NCBI GenBank assembly: GCA_013299105.1
Contig: JAAFJY010000024.1
Location: forward strand, 61,896-125,895
Source of the DNA: Chitinophagales bacterium
Lineage (GTDB): Bacteria; Bacteroidota; Bacteroidia; Chitinophagales; Saprospiraceae
Direction of reading: 5' to 3'
Length of the DNA: 64,000 bases
Below are positions 14,984 to 23,510 of the stretch, one piece after another. The notes beneath the pieces are model-generated. The model was not told where the DNA came from. It made no database searches and was given only the letters and a program-made list of their open reading frames with translations. How positions within the stretch are numbered: position 1 is the first letter of the stretch; every line of letters begins with the position of its first letter. Made by a program: the position numbers and the translations under genes.

Positions 14984-16717
14984 TTACTTCTCGGAAGCAG
15001 CCCCCTCTTTCTTCTTCATCTCCTGAATGGTCTTGTCGGTCAGCAACTTTGCACCAGGACCCTTGACGAATCGACCACCGAATTTGCCCGTAGCTTCGCC
15101 ATCTTTTAAGACTTGCACGCCATTGACAAAAACGTGTTGCACTCCGGTAGCATACTGGTGGGGCTTGTCGTAAGTGGCATTGTCTTTGATGGTTTTGGGG
15201 TCAAAAACCACGATATCGGCGTAAAAACCAGGGATCAAGAGGCCCCGACCACCGATTTTGAGGTTTTCGCAGGCCTGGGCGCTGAGTTTGCGGATGGCTT
15301 CTTCCAGGGGGATGATTTTTTCATCGCGCACGTACTTGCCCAGCAGGCGAGCCACGTTGCCATAAGCCCTGGGGTGGGTATTTGATTTCAGGAAAACGCC
15401 CTCGGTAGCCGGGGCTCCCGCGTCGGATCCAAAAGTCATGTAGGGCAACTTGATTTGCTTTTTGATGTTGTCTTCCGACATCAGAAAATAGACCGTACCC
15501 ACACGGCTGCCATCTTCGATCACCAGGTCACAAGCGGTTTCTTCGGGGCTTTTGCCGCGCAATTTGGCCACTTCAGCCAGGGTTTTGCCCGTGTATTTTT
15601 TAAGGAGATCGTTACGGAAACTCACCAAAATCACTTTGTCGGGTGAGCCAGCTGCATAATACAAGTTCTCCCAGGTGCGGGCATCGGTTTTCATTTCGGC
15701 TACGATGCGCTGGCGGGTAGCGGGGTCCTTGAGGCGCTCCACCCACTTGTTGAAACCTCCTTCTTGGCACCAGGTGGGCATAGCGGCGTCCAGGCCCGTT
15801 GCTCCGGCGGTGTAGGTGTACATGTTGGTGGTGATGTTGATGCCTGCTTTTTGGGCGCTGTCGAGCTTGGCGATTACTTTGTCCATTTTGCCCCAGTTGT
15901 TTTTACCAGCCGCTTTGAGGTGATAAATCTGAGAGGAAATGCGTGCCTCACTGGCGATTTGTACCACTTCATCCACGCCTTCGAGCAACAAATTGCCTTC
16001 GCTGCGCATGTGGGTGATGTACATGCCACCATACTGTGCGGCGATGCGCGCCAGGGCAATCAATTCATCGGTGGTGGCATAAGTGGCTGGCGCATAAATC
16101 ATGGCCGAAGAAAGCCCAAGGGCACCTTCTTCCATTGCCTGGCGGGCCAGGGCTTCCATTTTGTACAATTCCTGGGGAGTGGGTTGGCGGTCGGCATAGC
16201 CCACTTCGTGTACGCGTAGGGTGGTCGCGCCTACGAAGGAGGCCACATTGGGTGCCACACCTTTTTCTTCGAGGTAGCTGAGGTAGCCACCCAAGGTGCG
16301 CCACTTGATGTCGTATTTCAGGTCGCCTTGCGATTCCTTTTCTTCCTTGAGCATTTGCTCGTTGTAAGGACCCATTGACCAGCCTTCGCCCATTACTTCG
16401 AGGGTGATGCCTTGTTTGATGTCGCTCATGGCGCGGCCATCGACCAGCATACTTTCGCCTGCCCAACTGAGCATGTTCACAAAACCCGGACTGATGGCCA
16501 TGCCTTTGGCGTCGATTTCCTCCCTGCCCCGGCCTTTGAATTTGCCAACGGCCATGATGGTGTCGCCATTGACGGCAATATCGCCCTGGTAGGGTTTTTC
16601 GCCCGTGCCATCGTAGATCATGCCATTGCGGATGATCAGGTCGTATTTTTTGGTGTTGCAAGCAGAAAAGAGGGTCGCCAATACGGGCAACAAGATCAAC
16701 AAACGGCTAAATCGCAT
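14984..16717 (-). CDS. D-aminoacylase-like amidohydrolase, lipoprotein
   Basis: 577 residues from the ATG at 16717. The start MRFSRLLILLPVLATLFSAC is a lipoprotein signal with Cys20, so the protein is probably membrane-anchored outside the cytoplasm. Amidohydrolase features: KYDLIIRNGMIYDGTGEKPYQGDI, ITHMRSEG with a metal-binding His, IYHLKAAGKNNWGK, TFGSDAGAPA, and the C-terminal IPGFYADIVVFDP. This fits N-acyl-D-amino-acid deacylases, which release D-amino acids or act on related amides; the exact substrate is unknown. The open frame extends to 16897, but those codons come from MITE-like copy 3. Confidence 0.85.
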   Translation of the reverse strand: MRFSRLLILLPVLATLFSACNTKKYDLIIRNGMIYDGTGEKPYQGDIAVNGDTIMAVGKFKGRGREEIDAKGMAISPGFVNMLSWAGESMLVDGRAMSDIKQGITLEVMGEGWSMGPYNEQMLKEEKESQGDLKYDIKWRTLGGYLSYLEEKGVAPNVASFVGATTLRVHEVGYADRQPTPQELYKMEALARQAMEEGALGLSSAMIYAPATYATTDELIALARIAAQYGGMYITHMRSEGNLLLEGVDEVVQIASEARISSQIYHLKAAGKNNWGKMDKVIAKLDSAQKAGINITTNMYTYTAGATGLDAAMPTWCQEGGFNKWVERLKDPATRQRIVAEMKTDARTWENLYYAAGSPDKVILVSFRNDLLKKYTGKTLAEVAKLRGKSPEETACDLVIEDGSRVGTVYFLMSEDNIKKQIKLPYMTFGSDAGAPATEGVFLKSNTHPRAYGNVARLLGKYVRDEKIIPLEEAIRKLSAQACENLKIGGRGLLIPGFYADIVVFDPKTIKDNATYDKPHQYATGVQHVFVNGVQVLKDGEATGKFGGRFVKGPGAKLLTDKTIQEMKKKEGAASEK

Positions 16718-16794
16718 AAGTAGTGGTTTTTTCAGCTGGGCGAATGTAGGGCAAAATGCTGAAGTTTTTTGCCAGAAGCCGCTGATCTTGTTTT

Positions 16795-16885
16795 TTTGTA
16801 GACTGCTGCGCAGTCGTAGGGGAACACGGATGAAACGGATAAAACGGATTTTTACGGATTTCTGACATGACGTTGACTGAGACTT
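16795..16885. repeat. MITE-like repeat, copy 3 (partial)
   Basis: Carries ctgctgcgcag, as in copy 1, and then ggaacacggatgaaacgg ... cggatttctgacatgacgttgac, the family core. Clear terminal inverted repeats like those of copies 1 and 2 are not seen, so it may be decayed. It lies about 80 bases upstream of the D-aminoacylase-like gene start. Confidence 0.5.
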
Positions 16886-16915
16886 TGTAAACGTCATCTC
16901 AGATGTACCGCTCTC

Positions 16916-17881
16916 TTACTTCTCCAACTCCATTTCCCTCACGCTGGTGGACTTTTCGCTTGGAAAAGTGGCGGGCAGCGGGATGTTTACCTTGCCCGTT
17001 GCGGCCCATTGGGCTCCGCGTTGCAGGCAAGAGATGAAACCCACACATGCCACCGAATAGTCGGCGTGGCCCAAGGGGGTATGAAAAATGCGGCCTTTGC
17101 CGTATTTTAGGGTCAGGAGCATGGGCTCGTGTTGGTCGGTACCCCGGTTGGATTTTGGAGAGAAAGAAGTGGCCAAAACCTCCATGTTTTCGGCGGGGCC
17201 ACGCAGGCGGTCGTACATTTCGTCTTTGGCGTGCATCCAGTTGAGGGGCATGCCTTTGGTGATGGGGTGCTCGGCATTGCGGATGGTGACCATGAACTCC
17301 GTTTGCGCGCCGTGTGAGCCTGCGCTGCCGGGTTTGGTGTCGCGTACCAATTGGCCGTTTTGGTCATAATATACATAGGGGCCGTCTTTTTCGCTGCGGT
17401 CGCCCCAGCCGCCCAGGCCGATCATTTTGTTGTAAGCGGGCCAATTGGGGAAGGAGTTATTCGCGGCGTGTACGACCACCAGGCCACCACCTTTTTTCAT
17501 GAACTTTTCAAAATTGGCTTGGGTCGCATCCGGCCAGGGTGCGGCATTCCACCCAAAATTGCTGATCACCAGGTCGTATTTGGAAAAGTCGATTACAAAA
17601 CTGGAATCGCTGCGGGATTTGGACAGGTTTTGGCTTTGGCCTACGCCTGAGATGGGGTATTTTTGGATCAAATCAGCTCCATTCCAGGTGTAATAAGTGC
17701 GCTTCACGTCCACCTTGAATTTCCCGGTTTCTTCCAGGTATTGTTTCATCAGGTAGGTGATCTTGGGCCAGTGGCCGTGGTTGTTTTGGCCGTCAACGAT
17801 CAGGGTGCGGATGGGTTTTTGGGCTTGAATGCTTAACGTGAAGCACAGAAGGCAGAGTGTTGAAAGGATGAATTGGCGCAT
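16916..17881 (-). CDS. Secreted ThuA-domain protein
   Basis: 321 residues from the ATG at 17881, with signal peptide MRQFILSTLCLLCFTLSIQAQ. The ThuA (trehalose-utilisation, class-I glutamine amidotransferase-like) fold is indicated by TLIVDGQNNHGHWPKIT, YDLVISNFGWNAAPWP, FMKKGGGLVVVHAANNSF and the ending HTPLGHADYSVACVGF. In Bacteroidota these proteins commonly sit with DUF1080 proteins and sugar dehydrogenases in carbohydrate loci, but the reaction is not established. It is upstream of the D-aminoacylase-like gene on the same strand. Its start region faces the STAND gene, with shared upstream sequence of under 100 bases. Confidence 0.87.
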   Translation of the reverse strand: MRQFILSTLCLLCFTLSIQAQKPIRTLIVDGQNNHGHWPKITYLMKQYLEETGKFKVDVKRTYYTWNGADLIQKYPISGVGQSQNLSKSRSDSSFVIDFSKYDLVISNFGWNAAPWPDATQANFEKFMKKGGGLVVVHAANNSFPNWPAYNKMIGLGGWGDRSEKDGPYVYYDQNGQLVRDTKPGSAGSHGAQTEFMVTIRNAEHPITKGMPLNWMHAKDEMYDRLRGPAENMEVLATSFSPKSNRGTDQHEPMLLTLKYGKGRIFHTPLGHADYSVACVGFISCLQRGAQWAATGKVNIPLPATFPSEKSTSVREMELEK

Positions 17882-17917
17882 GGTGAAAAATTTTTGATCC
17901 TGCAATTTGCAAAATAA

Positions 17918-17946
17918 TTGGAATTCATACTTTTTTCTTATTTTTG
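17918..17946 (+). promoter_or_regulatory. Candidate promoter for the STAND-TPR gene
   Basis: TTG at 17918-17920, 18-base spacer, TATTTTTG at 17939-17946, fitting the TTG / TAnnTTTG pattern. The start codon is 32 bases downstream. Confidence 0.5.
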
Positions 17947-17977
17947 AACAAAATGTATGCGATAAAACCCAGGAACT

Positions 17978-20752
17978 ATGGCTAAATCACTGCAAGACCA
18001 CATCAAACAACGTCGAAACAACACCTTTATCGGTCGAGAATCCCAATTGGAGCTCTTCAAACAGAATCTTTTGCGCGGTGTTGGCGAAGCAAATTACTAC
18101 TTCATTTTCAATGTGCATGGGCAGGGTGGTGTAGGTAAAACAACCCTTTTGCAAAAATTTCAGGAGATTGCTAAAGAGCAAAAGGCACTTGTAGCATATA
18201 TAGATGATGATTTTAAAGATATTCCGCAGCTTTTGTCAAAAATCACAAAACAACTTAGCGATCAAGGTTCTATTTTTAAAAAATTTGATGATAGATACAA
18301 AATATACTTGAAAGAAAAAAAGCAGTTGGAAGCCGATCCAGAGGCTCCACAAAGTACTTGGGCTTTTGCTGGAAAAGCAATTGCAAAAGGCATAAGGTTA
18401 GCATCAGATACCTATGTTCCTGGTAGCGGGGCACTTTTAGATAAAATAGGATTCGAAGGTATTGGGGAGCAAATTGGGGAATGGGGACCTTTTGTGAAAA
18501 AAAAGATTAGCAATAAAGACGAGGTAGAACTGTTGTTAAACCCAGTTGATGTACTCACTCCAATATTCTTGGAGGAATTTGAAAAAATAACGAAATCAAA
18601 TAGGATCTGCTGTCTCTTTGATGTTTACGAAAACACAAGTGTTTATCTTGATCAATGGCTAAGACAAGTATTGGATGGAAAATACGGTGAAGCCTCCGAA
18701 AACTTGATGCTTTGCATATCAGGAAGAGACCCTTTAAACCCCAACCAATGGTCAAACCTTGCAGGTATAATAAGTACCATTTCATTGGAGCCATTCACTG
18801 AAATGGAGGCGAGGACGTACCTCAAACGAAAGAACATTGAAAATCCAGAAACAATTGAAACAATCCTGAAAATTTCAGGCCAACTTCCAGTTCTTTTGGA
18901 AATATTAGCTGAAAAAGCACCCAACTCTTTAGGTGATCTGGATGATCCTTGCGAAACTGCCGTTGAGAGGTTTTTAACTTGGATTCAAGAACCTGCCCAA
19001 AAAAAACTTGCCCTTTATGCTGCCTTACCAAAAGCACTTAACAAGGATGTATTGAAATGTCTATTACCGAAAGGAAGCGACATTGATTCCCATTTTGATT
19101 GGCTGATTAGCAACTCGTTTGTTTCCAAAAGAAAAGACCATTGGGCTTATCATGGTTTGGTAAGAGATTTGATGGTTCGATATTTGAGGCAGGAGTCTCT
19201 TGATACTTGGGCACACTTGAATGGACTCCTTGCTGAATTCTATTTACAAAGTATTCGCCATTTTGAATTTAATCATGAAAGTGGATGGCGAGATGAAAAA
19301 TGGCGGAATGGGGCATTGGAATATCACTATCATCTTTTGCTTCAGTCTCCACAGACAGCATATTTTTTAGTTTTACAATCCTTAGCGAAAGTATTTCGAT
19401 TGTTAGGCCCAGAAGCTTGCCTGCCTTGGTGCGTAATCCTAGTTGAAGCAGAGGAGATATGTCGCTTACCACTTCTAAATAAATCGAGTGATATTCGTGA
19501 TGGACTTGCTGCACTAATAGCCAAAGATTTTAAGTTATCAAAGATTTTTTTCGATCTATTGCTAAAAGAGAATATTATAACGGATACAGTTGATTTGTCA
19601 TTCTGCAAAGGAGAAGCGGCAGACACCTGTTTAAAGATAGGATATAATTTTTTTCAAAATATGGACATGGAGGGGGCTAAGAATATGTGTCAAGAAGCGA
19701 TTTCGTTCACTCCAGATTATGCAGCTGCATATAATAACTTAGGTGTCGTGCTTGCAAGATTAGGAGATATAAATGAAGCAATAAAAATGTACTATAAAGC
19801 TATAGAACTAGACCCTAATGATGCTCAAGCTTATTCAAATTTAGGATACGAACTATCCAATCTAGGTGAAAAAACAAACGCAATCAAATTTTATGAAAAA
19901 GCAATAGAAGTTGACCCAAATTATGCATTCGCATATGGCAATTTAGGTTATGAATTATATAACCTAGGAGAAGAAGTTAGAGCTGCAATGATATGCGAAA
20001 AAGCAATTGAGCTGGATCCAAATAATGTACCCCCCTATATTTGTTTAGCAGAACTCTTATCAAAAAGTGGAGATAAAGAACGAGCAATTTTAATGTATCA
20101 AAAAGTACTTGAAATAGAACAAAGTAGCCCTATTTACCTTGCTTTAGGAATATTGTTGTCAAATAAAGGCGAAAGAGAAGATGCACTTACAATGTATAAG
20201 AAGGCGATAGAGCTAGATCCAAAATATAAAGCTACTTATTTTTACTTAGGCAATGAATTGTCAATGAACAGTGATTCTTACGGAGCTATAACGAGCTACC
20301 AAAAAGCACTAGAACTAGACTCGAATAACTCAGCTGCTTATTTTTGTTTGGGGCATGAATTGTCTAAACTAGGAAACTATAAAGATGCGATAAAAATGCT
20401 TCAAACTGCTATCGAAATTGATCCAAACAATGCAACATATTTTAATTCTCTGGGCTGGGCTTTAATGTTCTTGCCAGACTATGAAGGATCAAACTCTAAT
20501 TTGTATAAAGCCTGGGAAATCAGTGATCAAAAAGATGGAACTGCTGCCATGAATATAGGTCACCTACATTTAATTACTCAAGAAGAAGCCACCTCAAAAC
20601 AATGGTATTCAAAAGGTCTAGAACTATTTGAAGACAAAGAAGTCTTCTTCAACGGTATGGAATCCGACTACAATGACCTAAAAATGGCAGAAAAAGGCAT
20701 CAACAGAGCCCAGTACGATGCCATATTGGAAGAATTGCTAATGCAAATTTGA
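17978..20752 (+). CDS. STAND-type P-loop NTPase with C-terminal TPR array
   Basis: 924 residues. The N-terminus leads straight into IGRESQLELF and the Walker A GQGGVGKTT (48-56); RICCLFDVYE at about 210 is a Walker-B-like strand. A winged-helix-like region and helical linker follow (about 290-560). From about residue 580 at least eight TPR units repeat, such as YNNLGVVLARLGDINEAI and ALGILLSNKGEREDALTM. This layout fits signal-transducing STAND ATPases, in which the repeats sense a ligand and the ATPase oligomerises; some members are antiphage sensors. No effector domain (TIR, nuclease, protease) is recognisable. The gene is visibly AT-richer than its neighbours, suggesting acquisition. It ends four bases from a convergent gene. 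Confidence 0.8.
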   Translation: MAKSLQDHIKQRRNNTFIGRESQLELFKQNLLRGVGEANYYFIFNVHGQGGVGKTTLLQKFQEIAKEQKALVAYIDDDFKDIPQLLSKITKQLSDQGSIFKKFDDRYKIYLKEKKQLEADPEAPQSTWAFAGKAIAKGIRLASDTYVPGSGALLDKIGFEGIGEQIGEWGPFVKKKISNKDEVELLLNPVDVLTPIFLEEFEKITKSNRICCLFDVYENTSVYLDQWLRQVLDGKYGEASENLMLCISGRDPLNPNQWSNLAGIISTISLEPFTEMEARTYLKRKNIENPETIETILKISGQLPVLLEILAEKAPNSLGDLDDPCETAVERFLTWIQEPAQKKLALYAALPKALNKDVLKCLLPKGSDIDSHFDWLISNSFVSKRKDHWAYHGLVRDLMVRYLRQESLDTWAHLNGLLAEFYLQSIRHFEFNHESGWRDEKWRNGALEYHYHLLLQSPQTAYFLVLQSLAKVFRLLGPEACLPWCVILVEAEEICRLPLLNKSSDIRDGLAALIAKDFKLSKIFFDLLLKENIITDTVDLSFCKGEAADTCLKIGYNFFQNMDMEGAKNMCQEAISFTPDYAAAYNNLGVVLARLGDINEAIKMYYKAIELDPNDAQAYSNLGYELSNLGEKTNAIKFYEKAIEVDPNYAFAYGNLGYELYNLGEEVRAAMICEKAIELDPNNVPPYICLAELLSKSGDKERAILMYQKVLEIEQSSPIYLALGILLSNKGEREDALTMYKKAIELDPKYKATYFYLGNELSMNSDSYGAITSYQKALELDSNNSAAYFCLGHELSKLGNYKDAIKMLQTAIEIDPNNATYFNSLGWALMFLPDYEGSNSNLYKAWEISDQKDGTAAMNIGHLHLITQEEATSKQWYSKGLELFEDKEVFFNGMESDYNDLKMAEKGINRAQYDAILEELLMQI

Positions 20753-20756
20753 ATTT

Positions 20757-22112
20757 TTACGCCCTAATCTCCACCTTCCATTCCTTCACCCCCTTCAATT
20801 CCCTGGAAAAATTCACCCCCAAAGCCACAATTTCCTTCTCGGATAAGCGGAATGCCTCGGTATAATCCCGCTCATACACCTGCGCCAGGGCCAGTTCCGC
20901 CGATTGGTCTAATTTGAACTCAAATACAAAAATGCGATCTGCCGTTTCCACCAGTGCATCGCAGCGGCCATTGGAGGTTTGTACCTCGGAATAGGTCTTG
21001 GCACCTAGCAGGGTGAAAGTCAAGTGGATCAGGGCGTGGTAAAAGTGCTCGTTTTCTTTTTGCCAAAGCTCGTAAGGAATGGTAGCAAATAGTTGATTGA
21101 TCCGAGAAAAAACGCCATCTAAGTCGTTGTTTGCAAACAAATTGCTTATATTTTCGATCAATGGCGCAACTTCAGGGCCGGAATGGCGGTAAAAACCCAA
21201 CAAAATCTCGTAAAAAGACTGTTGAACTTCTAAATTGGGGTAATCCAATTGATACAAATTGGAATGCCGATAAAAATTACGGATGGTCAGATAGCCAGTC
21301 TGAAACAGCAGGGTAGGAGGGGAGAGCTCCCCTAAATCAAATTGGGTCAGGCCATTTTCATTGATTTCCAGACCTTGGTAATCATAAACCCGCCGATTGT
21401 AAACTTCTTTGATCAGCCATTTGGGCGTTCCGGTAGCAAACCAGAAATTTTTGAAAACTCCACCTTGGGCAAAAAAATTGAGGAGTGAAAAGGGGTTGTA
21501 AACTCGTTCATTGCCATCCCAAGAGTAGCCATTGTACCAGCGCTTGATCTCTTCCAGCAATTCAAAATCGGGTTTTCCTTGCGCCTTGGACAAGGCAGCA
21601 ATTTCAGGTTCAAAGTAGTGTTGTAGTTCTTGTTGAGTGACCCCAGTGAGGCTGGCAAAACGAGCATTGAGGCTGATGTCTTGTAAATTGTTGAGGTCGG
21701 AAAAAATAGACACGCGTGAAAATTGGCTCACGCCCGTCAGGAAAACAAAATGCAAATAGGCATCAGCAGGTTTGAGCACCCCATAGAACGATTTTAGGAA
21801 ATCTCGATGCTCTGCTGCTTTTTCAGGCTGATCCAAGAAATCAACGATGGGTTTGTCGTATTCGTCGATGAGTAAGACGATCCTGCGGCCGAATTTTCGA
21901 GATAGCTTTTCGATCAATTCAGCAAACCGATTAGCAATACCCTTGTTTTCCAGTTCTAGTCCATGTGTACGAGCGTTGTTTTTAAGAAGCTCATCAAGCG
22001 CATCTGCAAGAGACAAATCCTGTAAGCTCAAGCTGTTCAAGGGCAGCAATAGGGTAGGGCGCTGCTCTTCAAAATCCTGGATGCCAATGGGGTAATCCTG
22101 CAAATCTTGCAT
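20757..22112 (-). CDS. AAA-ATPase-like / PD-(D/E)XK nuclease family protein lacking its Walker A segment
   Basis: 451 residues from the ATG at 22112 (MQDLQDYPIGIQDFEEQ). The family has an N-terminal ATPase domain, with YPIGIQDFE at the very start, and a C-terminal PD-(D/E)XK nuclease domain. Walker B and beyond are intact: RIVLLIDEYDKPI, FVFLTGVSQFSRVSIFS, and late DALVETADRIFVFEFKLD, which looks like the nuclease motif. The segment usually joining the start to the Walker B, containing YFLSRPRRFGKS (Walker A), is missing; the protein jumps from FEEQR to PTLLLPLNSL in frame. The deleted form probably cannot bind ATP normally. Convergent with the STAND gene. Confidence 0.8.
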   Translation of the reverse strand: MQDLQDYPIGIQDFEEQRPTLLLPLNSLSLQDLSLADALDELLKNNARTHGLELENKGIANRFAELIEKLSRKFGRRIVLLIDEYDKPIVDFLDQPEKAAEHRDFLKSFYGVLKPADAYLHFVFLTGVSQFSRVSIFSDLNNLQDISLNARFASLTGVTQQELQHYFEPEIAALSKAQGKPDFELLEEIKRWYNGYSWDGNERVYNPFSLLNFFAQGGVFKNFWFATGTPKWLIKEVYNRRVYDYQGLEINENGLTQFDLGELSPPTLLFQTGYLTIRNFYRHSNLYQLDYPNLEVQQSFYEILLGFYRHSGPEVAPLIENISNLFANNDLDGVFSRINQLFATIPYELWQKENEHFYHALIHLTFTLLGAKTYSEVQTSNGRCDALVETADRIFVFEFKLDQSAELALAQVYERDYTEAFRLSEKEIVALGVNFSRELKGVKEWKVEIRA

Positions 22113-22445
22113 GTAGCTGATTTTTAGCACCACAAGATAAGAAAATGCACGAAATAGCCCAAATTTCTTCTTTTGTTTAACATAATATAAATTATTTAAC
22201 AAAAAATCGCCAAGACTTGACTAAACCAGAATCTCAGGATTGTAAAATTACCAGAATTACTTGCATGATGTTGACCAAACCTGAATTTTAAAGAATTAGA
22301 GAATTTGGCCCGCCTTGCGGTCATGTTGAAATTTCTTGCTACAAAGCGTCAAAAAGCGTATTCTTGCGACCTTTTTGCAACATTCCGAATTGTAGTGTTG
22401 TCTTTTTAAAAATGATCAGTTTCTCCAGTATCAAATTCCCAAACA

Positions 22446-23441
22446 ATGAAAAACAAAAAATCACTCCTGAGCCTCGGCCTGCTACTCATCAGCTTCCAAG
22501 TTTTCGCACAAGCCCAACAAAACACGCCGAGCTTACTCACGCACTTGCAGCAACATGGCGTCGAAGAATTTCGCCTGGCCATCAATTTCGACACCCTGGA
22601 GGCTTACCGCAAAAAAGACGCCTCGTTCATGGCCAAAGTCCAGTTCAAGGGCCTAGACGACCAGATGAAAGTCTGGGACGTTGAAGTAAAAGTTCGGGGC
22701 CGTTTTCGCCGTACATTTTGCGAGGTGCCACCTTTGAAGCTGAGTTTTTCCAAAAAAGAATTGGTCGCTGCTGGATTCGCGCCTTACAACGATTTGAAAC
22801 TGACTTGCCAGTGTATAGGCGATCCTGAAGGCGAAAATCTCTTGTTCAAAGAATACCTGACTTACGGGCTTTATGAGCAATTGAGCCCCAATGCTTTTCA
22901 TACACACTTGCTCAACATCAAATACATCAACACCGCAGACCACAAAACCACCAAACGCGGCTATGCTTTTGTGATTGAAGACGACAAAGAGTTTGGTGAC
23001 CGCCTCGGCCTCAAAGAATGCAAAGATTGTCTGGTGCCCGCGCCACAAGACCTCGATTTGGCCTCAGAAAATCTGGTAGCCACCTTTCAATACATGATCG
23101 GCAATGAGGACTGGAGTACGGTTAATGGACAAAAAAATGTGAAATTTTTCCGCAAAGCCGACGGAGAAAAACTGATTGTAGTGCCGCACGATTTTGACTT
23201 CAGCAGCCTGGTTGGTGCAGCTTATGCCAAGAAAAAACCAAGTAATCCTAATGCGATCATCAATCGCCAGTTCAAGGGTTTGCAAGCTGATGCTGATTTA
23301 CAAAAACAGACCATGCGCCTGTTTCGCAACAAACGTGCAGCAATGGAGAATTTATTGCAAAATTCACCCTTCTTGAACGAAGAAATCAGCCGGGCGATGA
23401 TCAATTACTTGGGCACTTTTTATGATCGGCCTAGCAATTAG
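22446..23441 (+). CDS. Secreted CotH-like protein
   Basis: 331 residues with signal peptide MKNKKSLLSLGLLLISFQVFAQ. The middle resembles the CotH fold: VEVKVRGRFRRTFCEVPPLK, FKEYLTYGLYEQLSPNAF, YAFVIEDDKEFGDRLG, FQYMIGNEDWS and VVPHDFDFSS, the last two corresponding to the usual active-site region (D...N and DFD). CotH proteins are atypical protein kinases of spore coats, but many bacterial homologues are uncharacterised secreted proteins. Kinase activity here is not demonstrated. It is convergent with ypdA across a palindrome. Confidence 0.6.
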   Translation: MKNKKSLLSLGLLLISFQVFAQAQQNTPSLLTHLQQHGVEEFRLAINFDTLEAYRKKDASFMAKVQFKGLDDQMKVWDVEVKVRGRFRRTFCEVPPLKLSFSKKELVAAGFAPYNDLKLTCQCIGDPEGENLLFKEYLTYGLYEQLSPNAFHTHLLNIKYINTADHKTTKRGYAFVIEDDKEFGDRLGLKECKDCLVPAPQDLDLASENLVATFQYMIGNEDWSTVNGQKNVKFFRKADGEKLIVVPHDFDFSSLVGAAYAKKKPSNPNAIINRQFKGLQADADLQKQTMRLFRNKRAAMENLLQNSPFLNEEISRAMINYLGTFYDRPSN

Positions 23442-23455
23442 CATTTGAGCTAGAA

Positions 23456-23510
23456 GCTACGTACTCACGTTTACCGAACTTTGGAAGTTTAGCAAACGTG
23501 AGTACGTAGC
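23456..23510. repeat. Long palindrome between convergent genes, possible bidirectional terminator
   Basis: Perfect 17-base arms gctacgtactcacgttt (23456-23472) and complement (23494-23510) around a 21-base apical segment containing aactttggaagttt. The same apical segment, with one change and in opposite orientation, is found in the palindrome at 26493-26537. It supplies the last codons (LRTHVC) and the stop of ypdA. Confidence 0.75.

Noticed and set aside
16718..16897. N-terminal extension of the D-aminoacylase-like frame
   Set aside because: It comes from MITE-like copy 3, and the lipoprotein signal peptide begins at 16717.
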